Shown here: piece by piece, positions 1 to 6,176 of the stretch
Numbering within the stretch: the stretch's first letter is position 1
How the letters are laid out: each line of letters opens with the position of its first letter
Assembly: GCA_017941505.1 (NCBI GenBank)
Contig: JAGAWH010000001.1
Coordinates: 1 to 11,585 of the forward strand
Length of the DNA: 11,585 nt
Reading direction: 5' to 3'
Origin: Faecalicoccus sp.
GTDB lineage: Bacteria > Bacillota_I > Bacilli_A > Erysipelotrichales > Erysipelotrichaceae
The notes under the pieces: generated by a model
The model's input: the letters and a program-made list of their open reading frames with translations, nothing else
Databases searched by the model: none
What the model was told of the DNA's origin: nothing
Made by a program: the position numbers and the translations under genes

Positions 1-1645
1 CCATATTAGCCTGATTAATTGCATCTTCTGCTTCAGCTTCGGCGCGGGCTGCATCTACTTTAGCCTGGTGTTCCGCTTCAACTTCAGCGATTGCTTCCGT
101 GATTCCGATGGCATCCTTTAAAGTCTGAGCACGTGCAATGTCCATGTTTGCCTGGTTTACAGCATCGTTAATAGCTTCTTCGGTTTCGATTGCTTCGTGG
201 ATTGCGACTGCAGTAGTGATAGCTTCAAGATAAGCTGCTCCGATTTTTGTCAATTCTTCCAATTCAGCATCGACAATTGCTTCATTGATACCAACAGCCG
301 TTTTTAATGCTTCAGCACGTGCGGCATCCATATTGGCCTGGTTAATGGCATCTTCTTTATCTAAAGCCTCATGAATAGCTTGTGCAGTCTTTAATGCTTC
401 GGCGCGGGCTGCATCCATATTGGCCTGATGTTGGGCATCTTCTTTTGCAAGAGCATCTTCGATGGCTTCGGCAACTTTTAATGCTTCAGCACGAGCTGAA
501 TCAATATTAGCTTTATGTTGTTTATCTACCATATCAATCTCCTTCTTTACTTTGTTTTCAAACGCTACTGTATTGGCATCCATTTGGGCTACCTGTGCAT
601 CTACTGCATCAACAAAGGCTTCCTTCTTAGCTGCGATTTTAGCGTCGATTTCATCTAACTTAGCATCAGCTGCATCAAATTTTGCATCAATGGCATCGAT
701 CTTGGCATCAATGGCATCCTGTCTTGCCTGTCTCTTGGCTTCTGTTGCAGCTCTTTGATCAGCGATTTCTTTGCCGTATTGACCGGCGATCGCTGCTGCT
801 TCCGCACGGGCAGCCGACATATCTTCTTCGTTTCTTGCGAAAGCTGCCTCTTTCTTTGCCTGCTGGGCATCGATTTTGGCATCGATCTTGGCATCCATTG
901 CATCTAATTTGGCATCAATCTTTGCATCGAATTCATCTACTTTTGCGGCTGCATCGGCCTTAGCCTGATCAATAGCTTTATCAAATGCTTCGGCACGCTG
1001 CTGAGTTTTTTCGATTTGAGAGGCTACTTTATCAGCTACGGAATCAAAGTTACTTGTAGCTTTTCCGGCAAAGTCGATCATATCGTTTTCGGCATCTGCT
1101 TTTCTCTTTTCAACCTTGGCATCCATCTCATCCAGCTTATTAACAACTCTTCCGTCAAAGGCATCTACTTTTGCCTGAGCAGCCTCTTTGGCAGCCTGTG
1201 TCTTTTCGATTGAATCAATGACCATATCAGCTGCTTTATTAAAGTTGTTTGTTGTTCTTTCCGCATAAACGATCATATCTTCTTCAGCTTCCGCTTTTGC
1301 ATCTTCGTGGCTTTGAATGATTGCCTGTTCGATTTCATCGGCTTTGGCATCCATTTCTTCTAAGGCATCAACAATTTTGTCAGAGAATTCATCCTTTCTC
1401 TGTTCATGTCTTTCCTTTGCTTCCTGGCCTTTTTCAATGGCGTGACTAACTTTGTCAGCTGCATCATTAAATGCGTCCGTCTGCTTTCCGGCAGCATCAA
1501 TCATATCCTGTTCAACTTCTGCTTTGATTTCAGCCTTAGTTTCTTCTTTCTTATCAAAAAAATCATCAATGGCATCTTCAATTTTATCGCCGATTTCTTC
1601 CACCTTCTCTTTTAATTCGTCAAAAAAACTTTTTTCTTCAGACAT
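1..1645 (-). CDS. long repetitive coiled-coil protein, partial (C-terminus beyond window)
   Basis: An open frame runs without a stop from ATG 1645 to the window edge, giving 548 residues. The start is supported by a GAGGAGGAG ribosome binding site lying in the last codons of the upstream gene, whose stop is 6 bases away. There is no signal peptide or membrane segment. Residues 6-32 form an acidic amphipathic helix. Residues 45-255 hold three related repeats beginning (E)xDMI; residues 240-261 are two tandem 11-mers starting DAKIDAK; residues 310-337 show D every 3 then 4 positions (heptads); residues 374-548 are a 29-residue repeat array. Composition is Ala, Asp, Glu and Lys, and no Pro, Cys or Trp was found. 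This predicts one long, nearly straight helical rod, probably cytoplasmic. No family is recognised. It is superficially like apolipoprotein, phasin or LEA-type repeats. Function is unknown; pairing with the membrane protein upstream suggests a joint structural role (inference). Confidence 0.9.
   Translation of the reverse strand, partial: MSEEKSFFDELKEKVEEIGDKIEDAIDDFFDKKEETKAEIKAEVEQDMIDAAGKQTDAFNDAADKVSHAIEKGQEAKERHEQRKDEFSDKIVDALEEMDAKADEIEQAIIQSHEDAKAEAEEDMIVYAERTTNNFNKAADMVIDSIEKTQAAKEAAQAKVDAFDGRVVNKLDEMDAKVEKRKADAENDMIDFAGKATSNFDSVADKVASQIEKTQQRAEAFDKAIDQAKADAAAKVDEFDAKIDAKLDAMDAKIDAKIDAQQAKKEAAFARNEEDMSAARAEAAAIAGQYGKEIADQRAATEAKRQARQDAIDAKIDAIDAKFDAADAKLDEIDAKIAAKKEAFVDAVDAQVAQMDANTVAFENKVKKEIDMVDKQHKANIDSARAEALKVAEAIEDALAKEDAQHQANMDAARAEALKTAQAIHEALDKEDAINQANMDAARAEALKTAVGINEAIVDAELEELTKIGAAYLEAITTAVAIHEAIETEEAINDAVNQANMDIARAQTLKDAIGITEAIAEVEAEHQAKVDAARAEAEAEDAINQANM
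2..526 (-). repeat. 29-residue (87-bp) repeat array running off the window
   Basis: Starting at residue 374, units of 29 residues follow each other at 374-402, 403-431, 432-460, 461-489 (divergent) and 494-522 (after a 4-residue insert). Then come a shortened unit at 523-540 and the start of another at 541. The core is QANMDAARAEALK followed by A-I-x-E-A-(L/I). Units 2 and 3 share long identical DNA words such as gcatccatattggcctg, while synonymous positions differ elsewhere. Twenty-nine residues equals 11+11+7, about 3.63 residues per turn. The array is still in progress at base 2, so its true length is unknown. Confidence 0.85.
617..718 (-). repeat. heptad segment rich in Asp-Ala-Lys
   Basis: Residues 310-343 of the coiled-coil protein repeat D-A-x-D-A-K-x, with Asp at 310, 313, 317, 320, 324, 327, 331 and 334. 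The 3-4 spacing is a canonical heptad, in contrast to the 4-4-3 spacing about 60 residues earlier. Both segments are followed by a similar AKKEA sequence, so they may be diverged copies of one module. Confidence 0.7.
851..937 (-). repeat. tandem hendecad (11-residue) segment DAKIDAK
   Basis: Residues 240-250 and 251-261 of the coiled-coil protein are near-identical 11-mers (DAKIDAKLDAM and DAKIDAKIDAQ). Asp recurs with spacing 4-4-3, the hendecad pattern of straight, weakly supercoiled helices. On the plus strand this shows as a run of ggcatc/gcatc words, which simply encode Asp-Ala. Confidence 0.75.
881..1513 (-). repeat. three N-terminal protein repeats of about 65-76 residues
   Basis: Within the coiled-coil gene, residues 45-120, 121-185 and 186 to about 255 align with each other. 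They share a DMI core at the start, then an N-F-x-x-x-A-D segment, then I-E-K-(G/T)-Q, then D-x-F, then E/A-M-D-A-K. Repeat 1 is longer than repeat 2 by exactly 11 residues after the MDAK motif. Repeat 3 is longer than repeat 2 by exactly 11 residues between IEKTQ and VDxFD. The repeats are diverged at DNA level, so they are old or selected at protein level. Confidence 0.8.
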
Positions 1646-1651
1646 AACTTA

Positions 1652-2068
1652 CTACTCCTCCTCTATGTCTTCTGCGCCAGCTTTGATAATTTCTACCTTT
1701 TTTTCTACTGTGCGGGTCGTGCCCTGTTTTTCCTGAACTTTATTCACCAGTTCACCGGACTTGTCTACGACAAAGGATTTGATAGTGTCTAAATTATCTG
1801 TAACAGCGCTGGTCGCTGCTTTAATCGCTTTGGATGCGGATTCAGAAACATTATCAATGGAATGTGATAAGTTTTCTACGGTCTGTAACGGTGCATCTAA
1901 TTTACGGATTTGTGACTCAGTGGTATCCAACGTTTTCGTTGCACTCTTGATTGTACTTAACAGTTCTTTCAAAATCATAATTAAGTAAATCAAAGCGATA
2001 ACACCTAAGACCGGCAGGATCCATCCGGCAACCTTTGCGATTGTGCCGAAAAATGTATCGACTGTCAT
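1652..2068 (-). CDS. single-pass membrane protein with coiled-coil tail (DUF948/YtxG-like architecture)
   Basis: The protein has 138 residues. The start is ATG 2068, placed 9 bases after an AGAGGTG ribosome binding site (2078-2084). An in-frame GTG at 2080 lies inside that site and is rejected. Residues about 13-34 are a hydrophobic membrane helix (GWILPVLGVIALIYLIMIL). Residues 35-115 are a polar helical segment rich in Ser, Thr, Ala and Asp, followed by an acidic end (EDIEEE). This layout is that of small DUF948/YtxG-type proteins, but I cannot assign the family firmly. It has its own strong promoter. Its stop codon lies only 6 bases before the start of the giant coiled-coil gene, whose ribosome binding site sits in this gene's last codons, so the two are co-translated. 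A plausible role is membrane anchor for the coiled-coil partner (inference). Confidence 0.85.
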   Translation of the reverse strand: MTVDTFFGTIAKVAGWILPVLGVIALIYLIMILKELLSTIKSATKTLDTTESQIRKLDAPLQTVENLSHSIDNVSESASKAIKAATSAVTDNLDTIKSFVVDKSGELVNKVQEKQGTTRTVEKKVEIIKAGAEDIEEE

Positions 2069-2089
2069 ATATATCATCACCTCTAAAAG

Positions 2090-2098
2090 ATTATATCA
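2090..2098 (-). promoter_or_regulatory. extended -10 promoter of the membrane/coiled-coil gene pair
   Basis: The minus strand reads TGATATAAT, a perfect extended -10. No good -35 hexamer lies 16-18 bases upstream, which is usual for extended -10 promoters. Predicted transcription start is near 2083, giving a short leader with the AGAGGTG site directly inside it. It follows the terminator of the upstream gene. Confidence 0.7.
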
Positions 2099-2125
2099 TG
2101 CGAGTTAACCAAAAGCATTTATTTT

Positions 2126-2139
2126 TGAAAACATTTTCA
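2126..2139. promoter_or_regulatory. cre-like palindrome upstream of the promoter
   Basis: TGAAAACATTTTCA is a near-palindrome with 6-base arms. It matches the Bacillota catabolite-responsive element TGWAANCGNTNWCA at 13 of 14 positions, with A in place of the central G. It is centred about 50 bases upstream of the predicted transcription start, a position where CcpA can activate. The region is very AT-rich, so chance is a real alternative. Confidence 0.3.
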
Positions 2140-2158
2140 TTTTTCTTGAAAATGAAAA
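2134..2158. repeat. perfect 10-bp inverted repeat, AT-rich
   Basis: TTTTCATTTT at 2134-2143 and AAAATGAAAA at 2149-2158 are exact reverse complements separated by 5 bases. The repeat lies between the terminator of the upstream gene and the promoter of the membrane/coiled-coil pair, overlapping the cre-like palindrome. It could be an operator, or simply low-complexity sequence. Confidence 0.6.
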
Positions 2159-2178
2159 AAGCTCCCTACTTGGGAGCT
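2155..2178 (-). terminator. intrinsic terminator after the acidic protein gene
   Basis: On the minus strand a 7-bp stem AGCTCCC/GGGAGCT with a 5-base loop is followed by TTTTTT. It starts 7 bases after the stop codon of the acidic protein gene and separates the trmB transcript from the membrane/coiled-coil cassette. Confidence 0.9.
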
Positions 2179-2184
2179 AATTAA

Positions 2185-2874
2185 CTATAGAATCTCTTCC
2201 TGTTCTGCTTCTTTTTCATTCTGCTTTGCGAGCATATCTTTTAATGTTAAAGTAGCTTTTACTTCCTGAACTGAAGTCTCTTCTTTCAAATCCGGTGCAT
2301 CTTCCGGATCCATTTCCGGAATTGAGTTAACTCTTCCGTATTTTGGAACCGTATTTCCGTACATTGGAGAAATGATCTTTGTGAAATTATCATTTACATC
2401 CGGTTTTGGCAGAATGATCGCATCATGAACTTTTGAATGTTCTTTTTCGGATTCTTCCATGTTACCGAAGATTGGCGAAATAACCTGTGTATATTCTAAA
2501 TCTTCAACCTGTGGACGACGGATCGGCTTCTGTGTTTTAGAACGGTCATACTTATATGGCTGTCTTTTCGGTGCTTCTTTTCCAAGACGTTCTTCACGGG
2601 CTTTTGAGTCAATCTCAATGCTGGTAAATGTAGACTGCTTTTGAACAGGTGCCCCAGCCGGTGTATTGGCAACAACCTGAGGTTCTACATATGTCTGTTC
2701 AGGGACCTGACGTGCAGGATAGTTTTGCGGTTCCGGTTGGTCATCGTAGTAATCATCCTGATAATCATCGTCATAGTACTCGTCATCTTCGTACTCATCA
2801 TCATATTCATCATCGTATTCGTCGTCATCGATATCTTCTGTGAAGATTGCTCCGAATAAATCCTTTATTTTCAT
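2185..2874 (-). CDS. acidic, largely disordered protein with SepF-like N-terminus; function unknown
   Basis: The protein has 229 residues and no recognised domain. Residues 1-11 (MKIKDLFGAIF) can form a short amphipathic helix. Residues 13-45 are almost entirely Asp, Glu and Tyr; 46-80 are rich in Pro and Gln; 88-120 are basic. A motif is duplicated 36 residues apart: YTQVISPIFGN at 128-138 and FTKIISPMYGN at 164-174. The C-terminus (205-229) is probably helical. The start (ATG 2874) has a GAGGAGGA site at 2881-2888 and overlaps the trmB stop as ATGA, implying translational coupling. The helix-plus-acidic-linker start resembles SepF of cell division, but the SepF fold is absent. The repeated motif looks like a short docking site for a partner (inference). 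Translation is certain in appearance; the role is unknown. Confidence 0.85.
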   Translation of the reverse strand: MKIKDLFGAIFTEDIDDDEYDDEYDDEYEDDEYYDDDYQDDYYDDQPEPQNYPARQVPEQTYVEPQVVANTPAGAPVQKQSTFTSIEIDSKAREERLGKEAPKRQPYKYDRSKTQKPIRRPQVEDLEYTQVISPIFGNMEESEKEHSKVHDAIILPKPDVNDNFTKIISPMYGNTVPKYGRVNSIPEMDPEDAPDLKEETSVQEVKATLTLKDMLAKQNEKEAEQEEIL

Positions 2875-3527
2875 ACTGTTTCCTCCTCAATACCTTTATA
2901 TTTCCAAACACACCTGTAGATTGGCATATTCTGCGCAATAAATTTCTCTTCATATTCCGTAACTGCATCTTCATTATGTTCATTTCGTCTGTAATCAACG
3001 CTGATTTCCAACATCATGAATCCTGCATTCTGAAATTCAATAACAGAATATTCAAACAGATCTTTATTATCTGTTTTCATCTGTATCTGACCGTCTTTAG
3101 ATAAGATTGTGATATATTGCTTCAAAAAAGAAGATGAAGACAAACGTCTTTTCGCATTTCTTTTCTTAGGCCATGGATCGGAAAAGTTTAAATGGATCAC
3201 ATCCACTTCCCCTTTTTCAAACCATTCCTGGATCACAGCCGCATCTCCATGAATTAAAATCAGATTGTTTAATTCTGAAAATTCATCGAATTTTTTTGCG
3301 GCAATACCGGCAGCACTTTCATTTTTTTCAATTGCGATAAAACCTTCATCCGGATACATCTTTGCCATGCTTAAGGAATAATTCCCTTTTCCGCATCCAA
3401 TCTCGACATGAAGCTTCTCACAATTCAATACAGATTTCCATGAACCTTTCATAGATTCCGGCTGAGCAGCGACCTTATTTCCGGTTTTCAGATAATCGAC
3501 TGCCCATTTCACTTTTCTCATTCTCAT
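2871..3527 (-). CDS. trmB: tRNA (guanine-N7-)-methyltransferase
   Basis: TrmB transfers a methyl group from S-adenosylmethionine to N7 of G46 in the tRNA variable loop. The visible motifs, counted from the chosen start, are VEIGCGKG (41-48, SAM binding), LNFSDPWPKKR (113-123), KTDN (151-154) with LFEYS, and TEYEEKF (190-196). With ATG 3527 the protein is 218 residues and begins MRMRKVKW, the usual start of the Bacillota family (MRMRxKPW). An upstream in-frame TTG at 3563 would add 12 residues, but it is badly spaced from any ribosome binding site. The site for ATG 3527 is only a weak GAGGCG 12 bases away, so expression may be modest. It is the first gene of a transcript starting near 3588 and is coupled to the acidic protein gene by a 4-base overlap. 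Confidence 0.95.
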   Translation of the reverse strand: MRMRKVKWAVDYLKTGNKVAAQPESMKGSWKSVLNCEKLHVEIGCGKGNYSLSMAKMYPDEGFIAIEKNESAAGIAAKKFDEFSELNNLILIHGDAAVIQEWFEKGEVDVIHLNFSDPWPKKRNAKRRLSSSSFLKQYITILSKDGQIQMKTDNKDLFEYSVIEFQNAGFMMLEISVDYRRNEHNEDAVTEYEEKFIAQNMPIYRCVWKYKGIEEETV

Positions 3528-3594
3528 ATCCGAAACTATCGCCTCAGCATTCTTTTTGAGCAAGATAAAAACAAGTTCTATCTTCCTAATGGCT

Positions 3595-3622
3595 ATTCTA
3601 CCATAAATTCTATTTTCATCAA
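3595..3622 (-). promoter_or_regulatory. trmB promoter
   Basis: TTGATG (3617-3622), a 16-base spacer and TAGAAT (3595-3600) preceded by TGG form an extended -10 promoter. It lies directly downstream of the pnp terminator. Predicted start is near 3588, which leaves a leader of about 60 bases before ATG 3527. Confidence 0.65.
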
Positions 3623-3634
3623 ATAAGTAACGAG

Positions 3635-3660
3635 AAAAAATGCCGGAATTTACCCGGCAT
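3635..3660 (-). terminator. intrinsic terminator of pnp
   Basis: The minus strand carries ATGCCGG and CCGGCAT separated by 7 bases, followed by TTTTTT. It begins 8 bases after the pnp stop codon. Confidence 0.92.
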
Positions 3661-3668
3661 ATATTTCA

Positions 3669-5816
3669 CTATTCGTTTTCAGAAGATGGTTTTTTATCTT
3701 TAGAAGGCTTAGGAAGAAGAGCTTTAGCAGAAACGTTGATTCTTCCCTTATTATCGATTTCCATAACCTTAACATCGATAATATCACCAATCTTTAATAC
3801 ATCCTCTACTTTATCAACACGGTTGTGAGAGATTTTGGAAATATGTAACAAGCCGTCCGTATTTCCAAACAGATTCACAAATGCACCAAACTTTTCTAAG
3901 CGGACAACCTTGGCAGCATAGATATCGCCAACCTTAGCTTCACGGGTAATATTCTGGATCATTTCCTTAGCCTTGTTGATCGATGCATAATCCATATGAT
4001 AGATCACAACTTTACCGTCATCATCGATATCAATCTTAACATTATCGCATTCCGCAATAATCTGGTTGATCATCTTTCCGCCCGGACCGATTACATCTTT
4101 GATCTTATCCGGATCAATCTGCATCATCGCAATCTTTGGAGCATATGGTGATAATTCCTTACGCGGTTCAGGAATTGCCGCCAACATGTTATCTAAGATC
4201 TCTAAACGAGCCTTATGAGCCTGGGCTAAGGCCTGTTCAAAGATGTCGCGGGTAATACCGGTTGTTTTAATATCCATCTGGAGTGCTGTAATACCCTTGG
4301 TAGTTCCGGCTACCTTAAAGTCCATATCACCGAAGTGGTCTTCCATACCCTGGATATCGGTTAATACGGTGTATTTACCGGTTTCATCATTCATGATCAA
4401 TCCCATCGCAATACCGGCTACCGGTGCTTTAATAGGAACACCTGCTGCCATTAAAGACATCGTACCGGCACAGATACTTGCCTGTGAGCTGGAACCGTTA
4501 CTTTCCATAACATCCGCTACGGTACGGATCGTATATGGGAATTCATCTAATGATGGAAGAACCTGTAATAATGCTCTTTCACCTAAGGCGCCATGACCGA
4601 TTTCACGACGACCCGGGCTTCCCATACGGCCGGTTTCACCAACACAATATGGAGGGAAGTTGTAGTGATGCATGAAGCGCTTGCTTTCAACTTCTGTTAA
4701 GTCATCAATAATCTGATTTTCATTGATAGCGCCTAAAGTAGTAGTGGATAATACCTGTGTCTCACCACGGGTAAATAAGGCAGATCCATGTACACGCGGT
4801 AATAAATCAACCTGAGAATTCAAAGGACGAATCTCGTCGATCTGACGTCCATCCGGACGAATCTTATCCTCAATGATCAAGCGGCGTACTTCATCTGCTT
4901 CAATGCTGTGGCAGATTTCAGCAGCTTCTTTTACAGCTTCGTTTAATTCCTTTTCGGATGTATATTCTCTTTGAGAAACCATTTCAACAGCTTCGGCAGT
5001 CAATTCATCAATCTTGCCGTAACGCTCTAATTTTTCTTTAATGGATACCGCTGCACGGATCTTTTCTTCAAATTCAGAACGAACTAATGCATTTAATTCC
5101 GGATTGATTTCATATAACTGAATTTCACGCTTTTCCTTACCGCAGGCAGCGATGATCTCTTCCTGGAATGCACAGAGCTTTTTGATCTGTTCATGACCGA
5201 ACATCAAAGCCTCTAACATATCTTCTTCGCTGACTTCCTTAGCACCGGCCTCTACCATGTTTAAAGCTTTTGCGGTACCGGCAACAGTTAAGTCAATATC
5301 GCTGATTTCAGCCTGTTCAACTGTTGGGTTGGCAATCAGTTCACCATTAACACGGCCTACCTTAACGCCGGCAATCGGTCCGTTAAACGGAATATCCGAA
5401 ATACATAATGCCAGAGAAGCGCCTAACATCGCAGCCATTTCAGCCGGAGCATCCTGGTCTACACTTAATACCGTATTGACAACCTGTACTTCATTACGGA
5501 ATCCTTCCGCAAATAAAGGACGGATCGGACGGTCGATCATACGTGCAGTTAATGTCGCATGCTCGCTCGGTCTTCCTTCTCTTCTTAAGAATCCTCCCGG
5601 AATCTTTCCGACAGAATATAATTTTTCTTCAAAACTAACAGTTAACGGGAAAAAGTCAATTCCCTCTTTGGCCTGATTGCTGGCACAGGCAGTTGATAAA
5701 GTAACGGTATCACCGTAACGTACGATGACAGCACCATCGGCCTGTTTGGCAATCTCGCCGGTCTCTACTGTGATCCCCCGACCACAAAATTCCATCTGAA
5801 ACGTTTGTTTCGCCAT
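3669..5816 (-). CDS. pnp: polynucleotide phosphorylase (polyribonucleotide nucleotidyltransferase)
   Basis: PNPase degrades RNA 3' to 5' using phosphate and releases nucleoside diphosphates; it acts as a trimer in the cytoplasm, often with degradosome partners. The protein is 715 residues, full length for the family. Order of domains: first RNase PH fold about 10-145 (FLRREGRP at 76-83 and [12 protein letters not shown] at 91-102), all-helical linker about 150-310, second RNase PH fold about 318-545 with the catalytic [10 protein letters not shown] at 496-505, KH domain about 560-620 with GPGG at 577-580, S1 domain about 629-700, and a short charged tail. The start has a GAGGTG site at 5822-5827. 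The gene has its own extended -10 promoter and terminator, and follows rpsO, the classic bacterial arrangement. Confidence 0.99.
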   Translation of the reverse strand: MAKQTFQMEFCGRGITVETGEIAKQADGAVIVRYGDTVTLSTACASNQAKEGIDFFPLTVSFEEKLYSVGKIPGGFLRREGRPSEHATLTARMIDRPIRPLFAEGFRNEVQVVNTVLSVDQDAPAEMAAMLGASLALCISDIPFNGPIAGVKVGRVNGELIANPTVEQAEISDIDLTVAGTAKALNMVEAGAKEVSEEDMLEALMFGHEQIKKLCAFQEEIIAACGKEKREIQLYEINPELNALVRSEFEEKIRAAVSIKEKLERYGKIDELTAEAVEMVSQREYTSEKELNEAVKEAAEICHSIEADEVRRLIIEDKIRPDGRQIDEIRPLNSQVDLLPRVHGSALFTRGETQVLSTTTLGAINENQIIDDLTEVESKRFMHHYNFPPYCVGETGRMGSPGRREIGHGALGERALLQVLPSLDEFPYTIRTVADVMESNGSSSQASICAGTMSLMAAGVPIKAPVAGIAMGLIMNDETGKYTVLTDIQGMEDHFGDMDFKVAGTTKGITALQMDIKTTGITRDIFEQALAQAHKARLEILDNMLAAIPEPRKELSPYAPKIAMMQIDPDKIKDVIGPGGKMINQIIAECDNVKIDIDDDGKVVIYHMDYASINKAKEMIQNITREAKVGDIYAAKVVRLEKFGAFVNLFGNTDGLLHISKISHNRVDKVEDVLKIGDIIDVKVMEIDNKGRINVSAKALLPKPSKDKKPSSENE

Positions 5817-5847
5817 TTTTTCACCTCATCTATTTTCAACATGTGAA

Positions 5848-5856
5848 ATCATAACA
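5848..5856 (-). promoter_or_regulatory. pnp promoter (extended -10)
   Basis: The minus strand reads TGTTATGAT, an extended -10 between the rpsO terminator and the pnp start. No convincing -35 is seen at 16-18 bases. A short inverted repeat TTTCA-ACATG-TGAAA (5834-5848) lies just downstream, around the predicted transcription start. Confidence 0.5.
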
Positions 5857-5877
5857 TATTATTTATAGAAAAGATAC

Positions 5878-5905
5878 AAAAAAAAGTAATCAAAATGATT
5901 ACTTT
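5878..5905 (-). terminator. rpsO terminator overlapping the stop codon
   Basis: On the minus strand AAAGTAATCA and TGATTACTTT form a 10-bp stem with a 3-base loop, followed by a run of T. The TAA stop of rpsO lies inside the 5' arm. The stem is mostly A-T pairs, so termination may be leaky and allow rpsO-pnp read-through. Confidence 0.8.
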
Positions 5906-6162
5906 CTTAAACCTAATTTCGCAATTAAAGTTTTGTAGCGTTCTAAATCAGTATCTCTTAAGTAAGATAATAATCTTTTACGCTGACCGATCATTTTTCT
6001 CATGCCGCGCATGGAATGATAATCGTGTTTGTGTTCTTTGAAGTGCTCAGTTAAACGGTTGATCTTATAAGTTAATACCGCAATCTGTACTTCAGGAGAA
6101 CCTGTGTCGCCTTCATGAAGAGCATACTCTTTCATGATAGCCTGCTTTTCAGACTTTAACAT
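5899..6162 (-). CDS. rpsO: 30S ribosomal protein S15
   Basis: S15 binds the three-way junction of 16S rRNA helices 20-22 early in 30S assembly and contacts 23S rRNA in a subunit bridge. The protein has 87 residues, typical length. Recognisable family sequence includes [13 protein letters not shown] (16-28), [18 protein letters not shown] (37-54) and the basic QRKRLLSYL segment. The start ATG 6162 has a strong AGGAGG at 6171-6176. A dedicated promoter sits inside the end of hemW, and a structured leader of about 75 bases precedes it. Known S15 proteins repress their own mRNA by binding such leaders. Confidence 0.99.
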   Translation of the reverse strand: MLKSEKQAIMKEYALHEGDTGSPEVQIAVLTYKINRLTEHFKEHKHDYHSMRGMRKMIGQRKRLLSYLRDTDLERYKTLIAKLGLRK

Positions 6163-6176
6163 TTTTATTTCCTCCT

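Noticed and set aside
2..526. Possible CRISPR or non-coding tandem array
   Set aside because: The 87-base units are in frame, lack constant repeats with unique spacers, and encode a consistent 29-residue helix repeat.
462..758. Plus-strand frame rich in Ala and Ser, and other plus-strand frames at 682-963, 1016-1213, 1406-1615 and 1452-1736
   Set aside because: They are antisense shadows of the repetitive coiled-coil gene; their repetitiveness merely mirrors its codons, and none has a good ribosome binding site.
655..903. Minus-strand frame with many Met-Pro repeats
   Set aside because: It is a shifted frame of the Asp-Ala-Lys repeat; the continuous 548-codon frame explains the same bases.
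1..1645. Pseudogene or frameshifted remnant
   Set aside because: The frame stays open for all 548 codons with coherent repeat structure and a strong ribosome binding site.
2185..2874. Annotation as SepF
   Set aside because: Only the N-terminal layout is similar; no SepF domain sequence is present.
3536..3550. Four-codon upstream frame (Met-Leu-Arg-Arg) in the trmB leader
   Set aside because: It is too short and lacks a ribosome binding site; likely chance.
3528..3563. TTG start giving a 12-residue N-terminal extension of TrmB
   Set aside because: The nearest ribosome-binding-like sequence is about 17 bases from the TTG and abuts the predicted transcription start; the family start MRMRK fits ATG 3527.
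5257..5676. Long plus-strand frame inside pnp, and another at 4243-4596
   Set aside because: Antisense to a clear PNPase reading frame, with no family resemblance or start signals.
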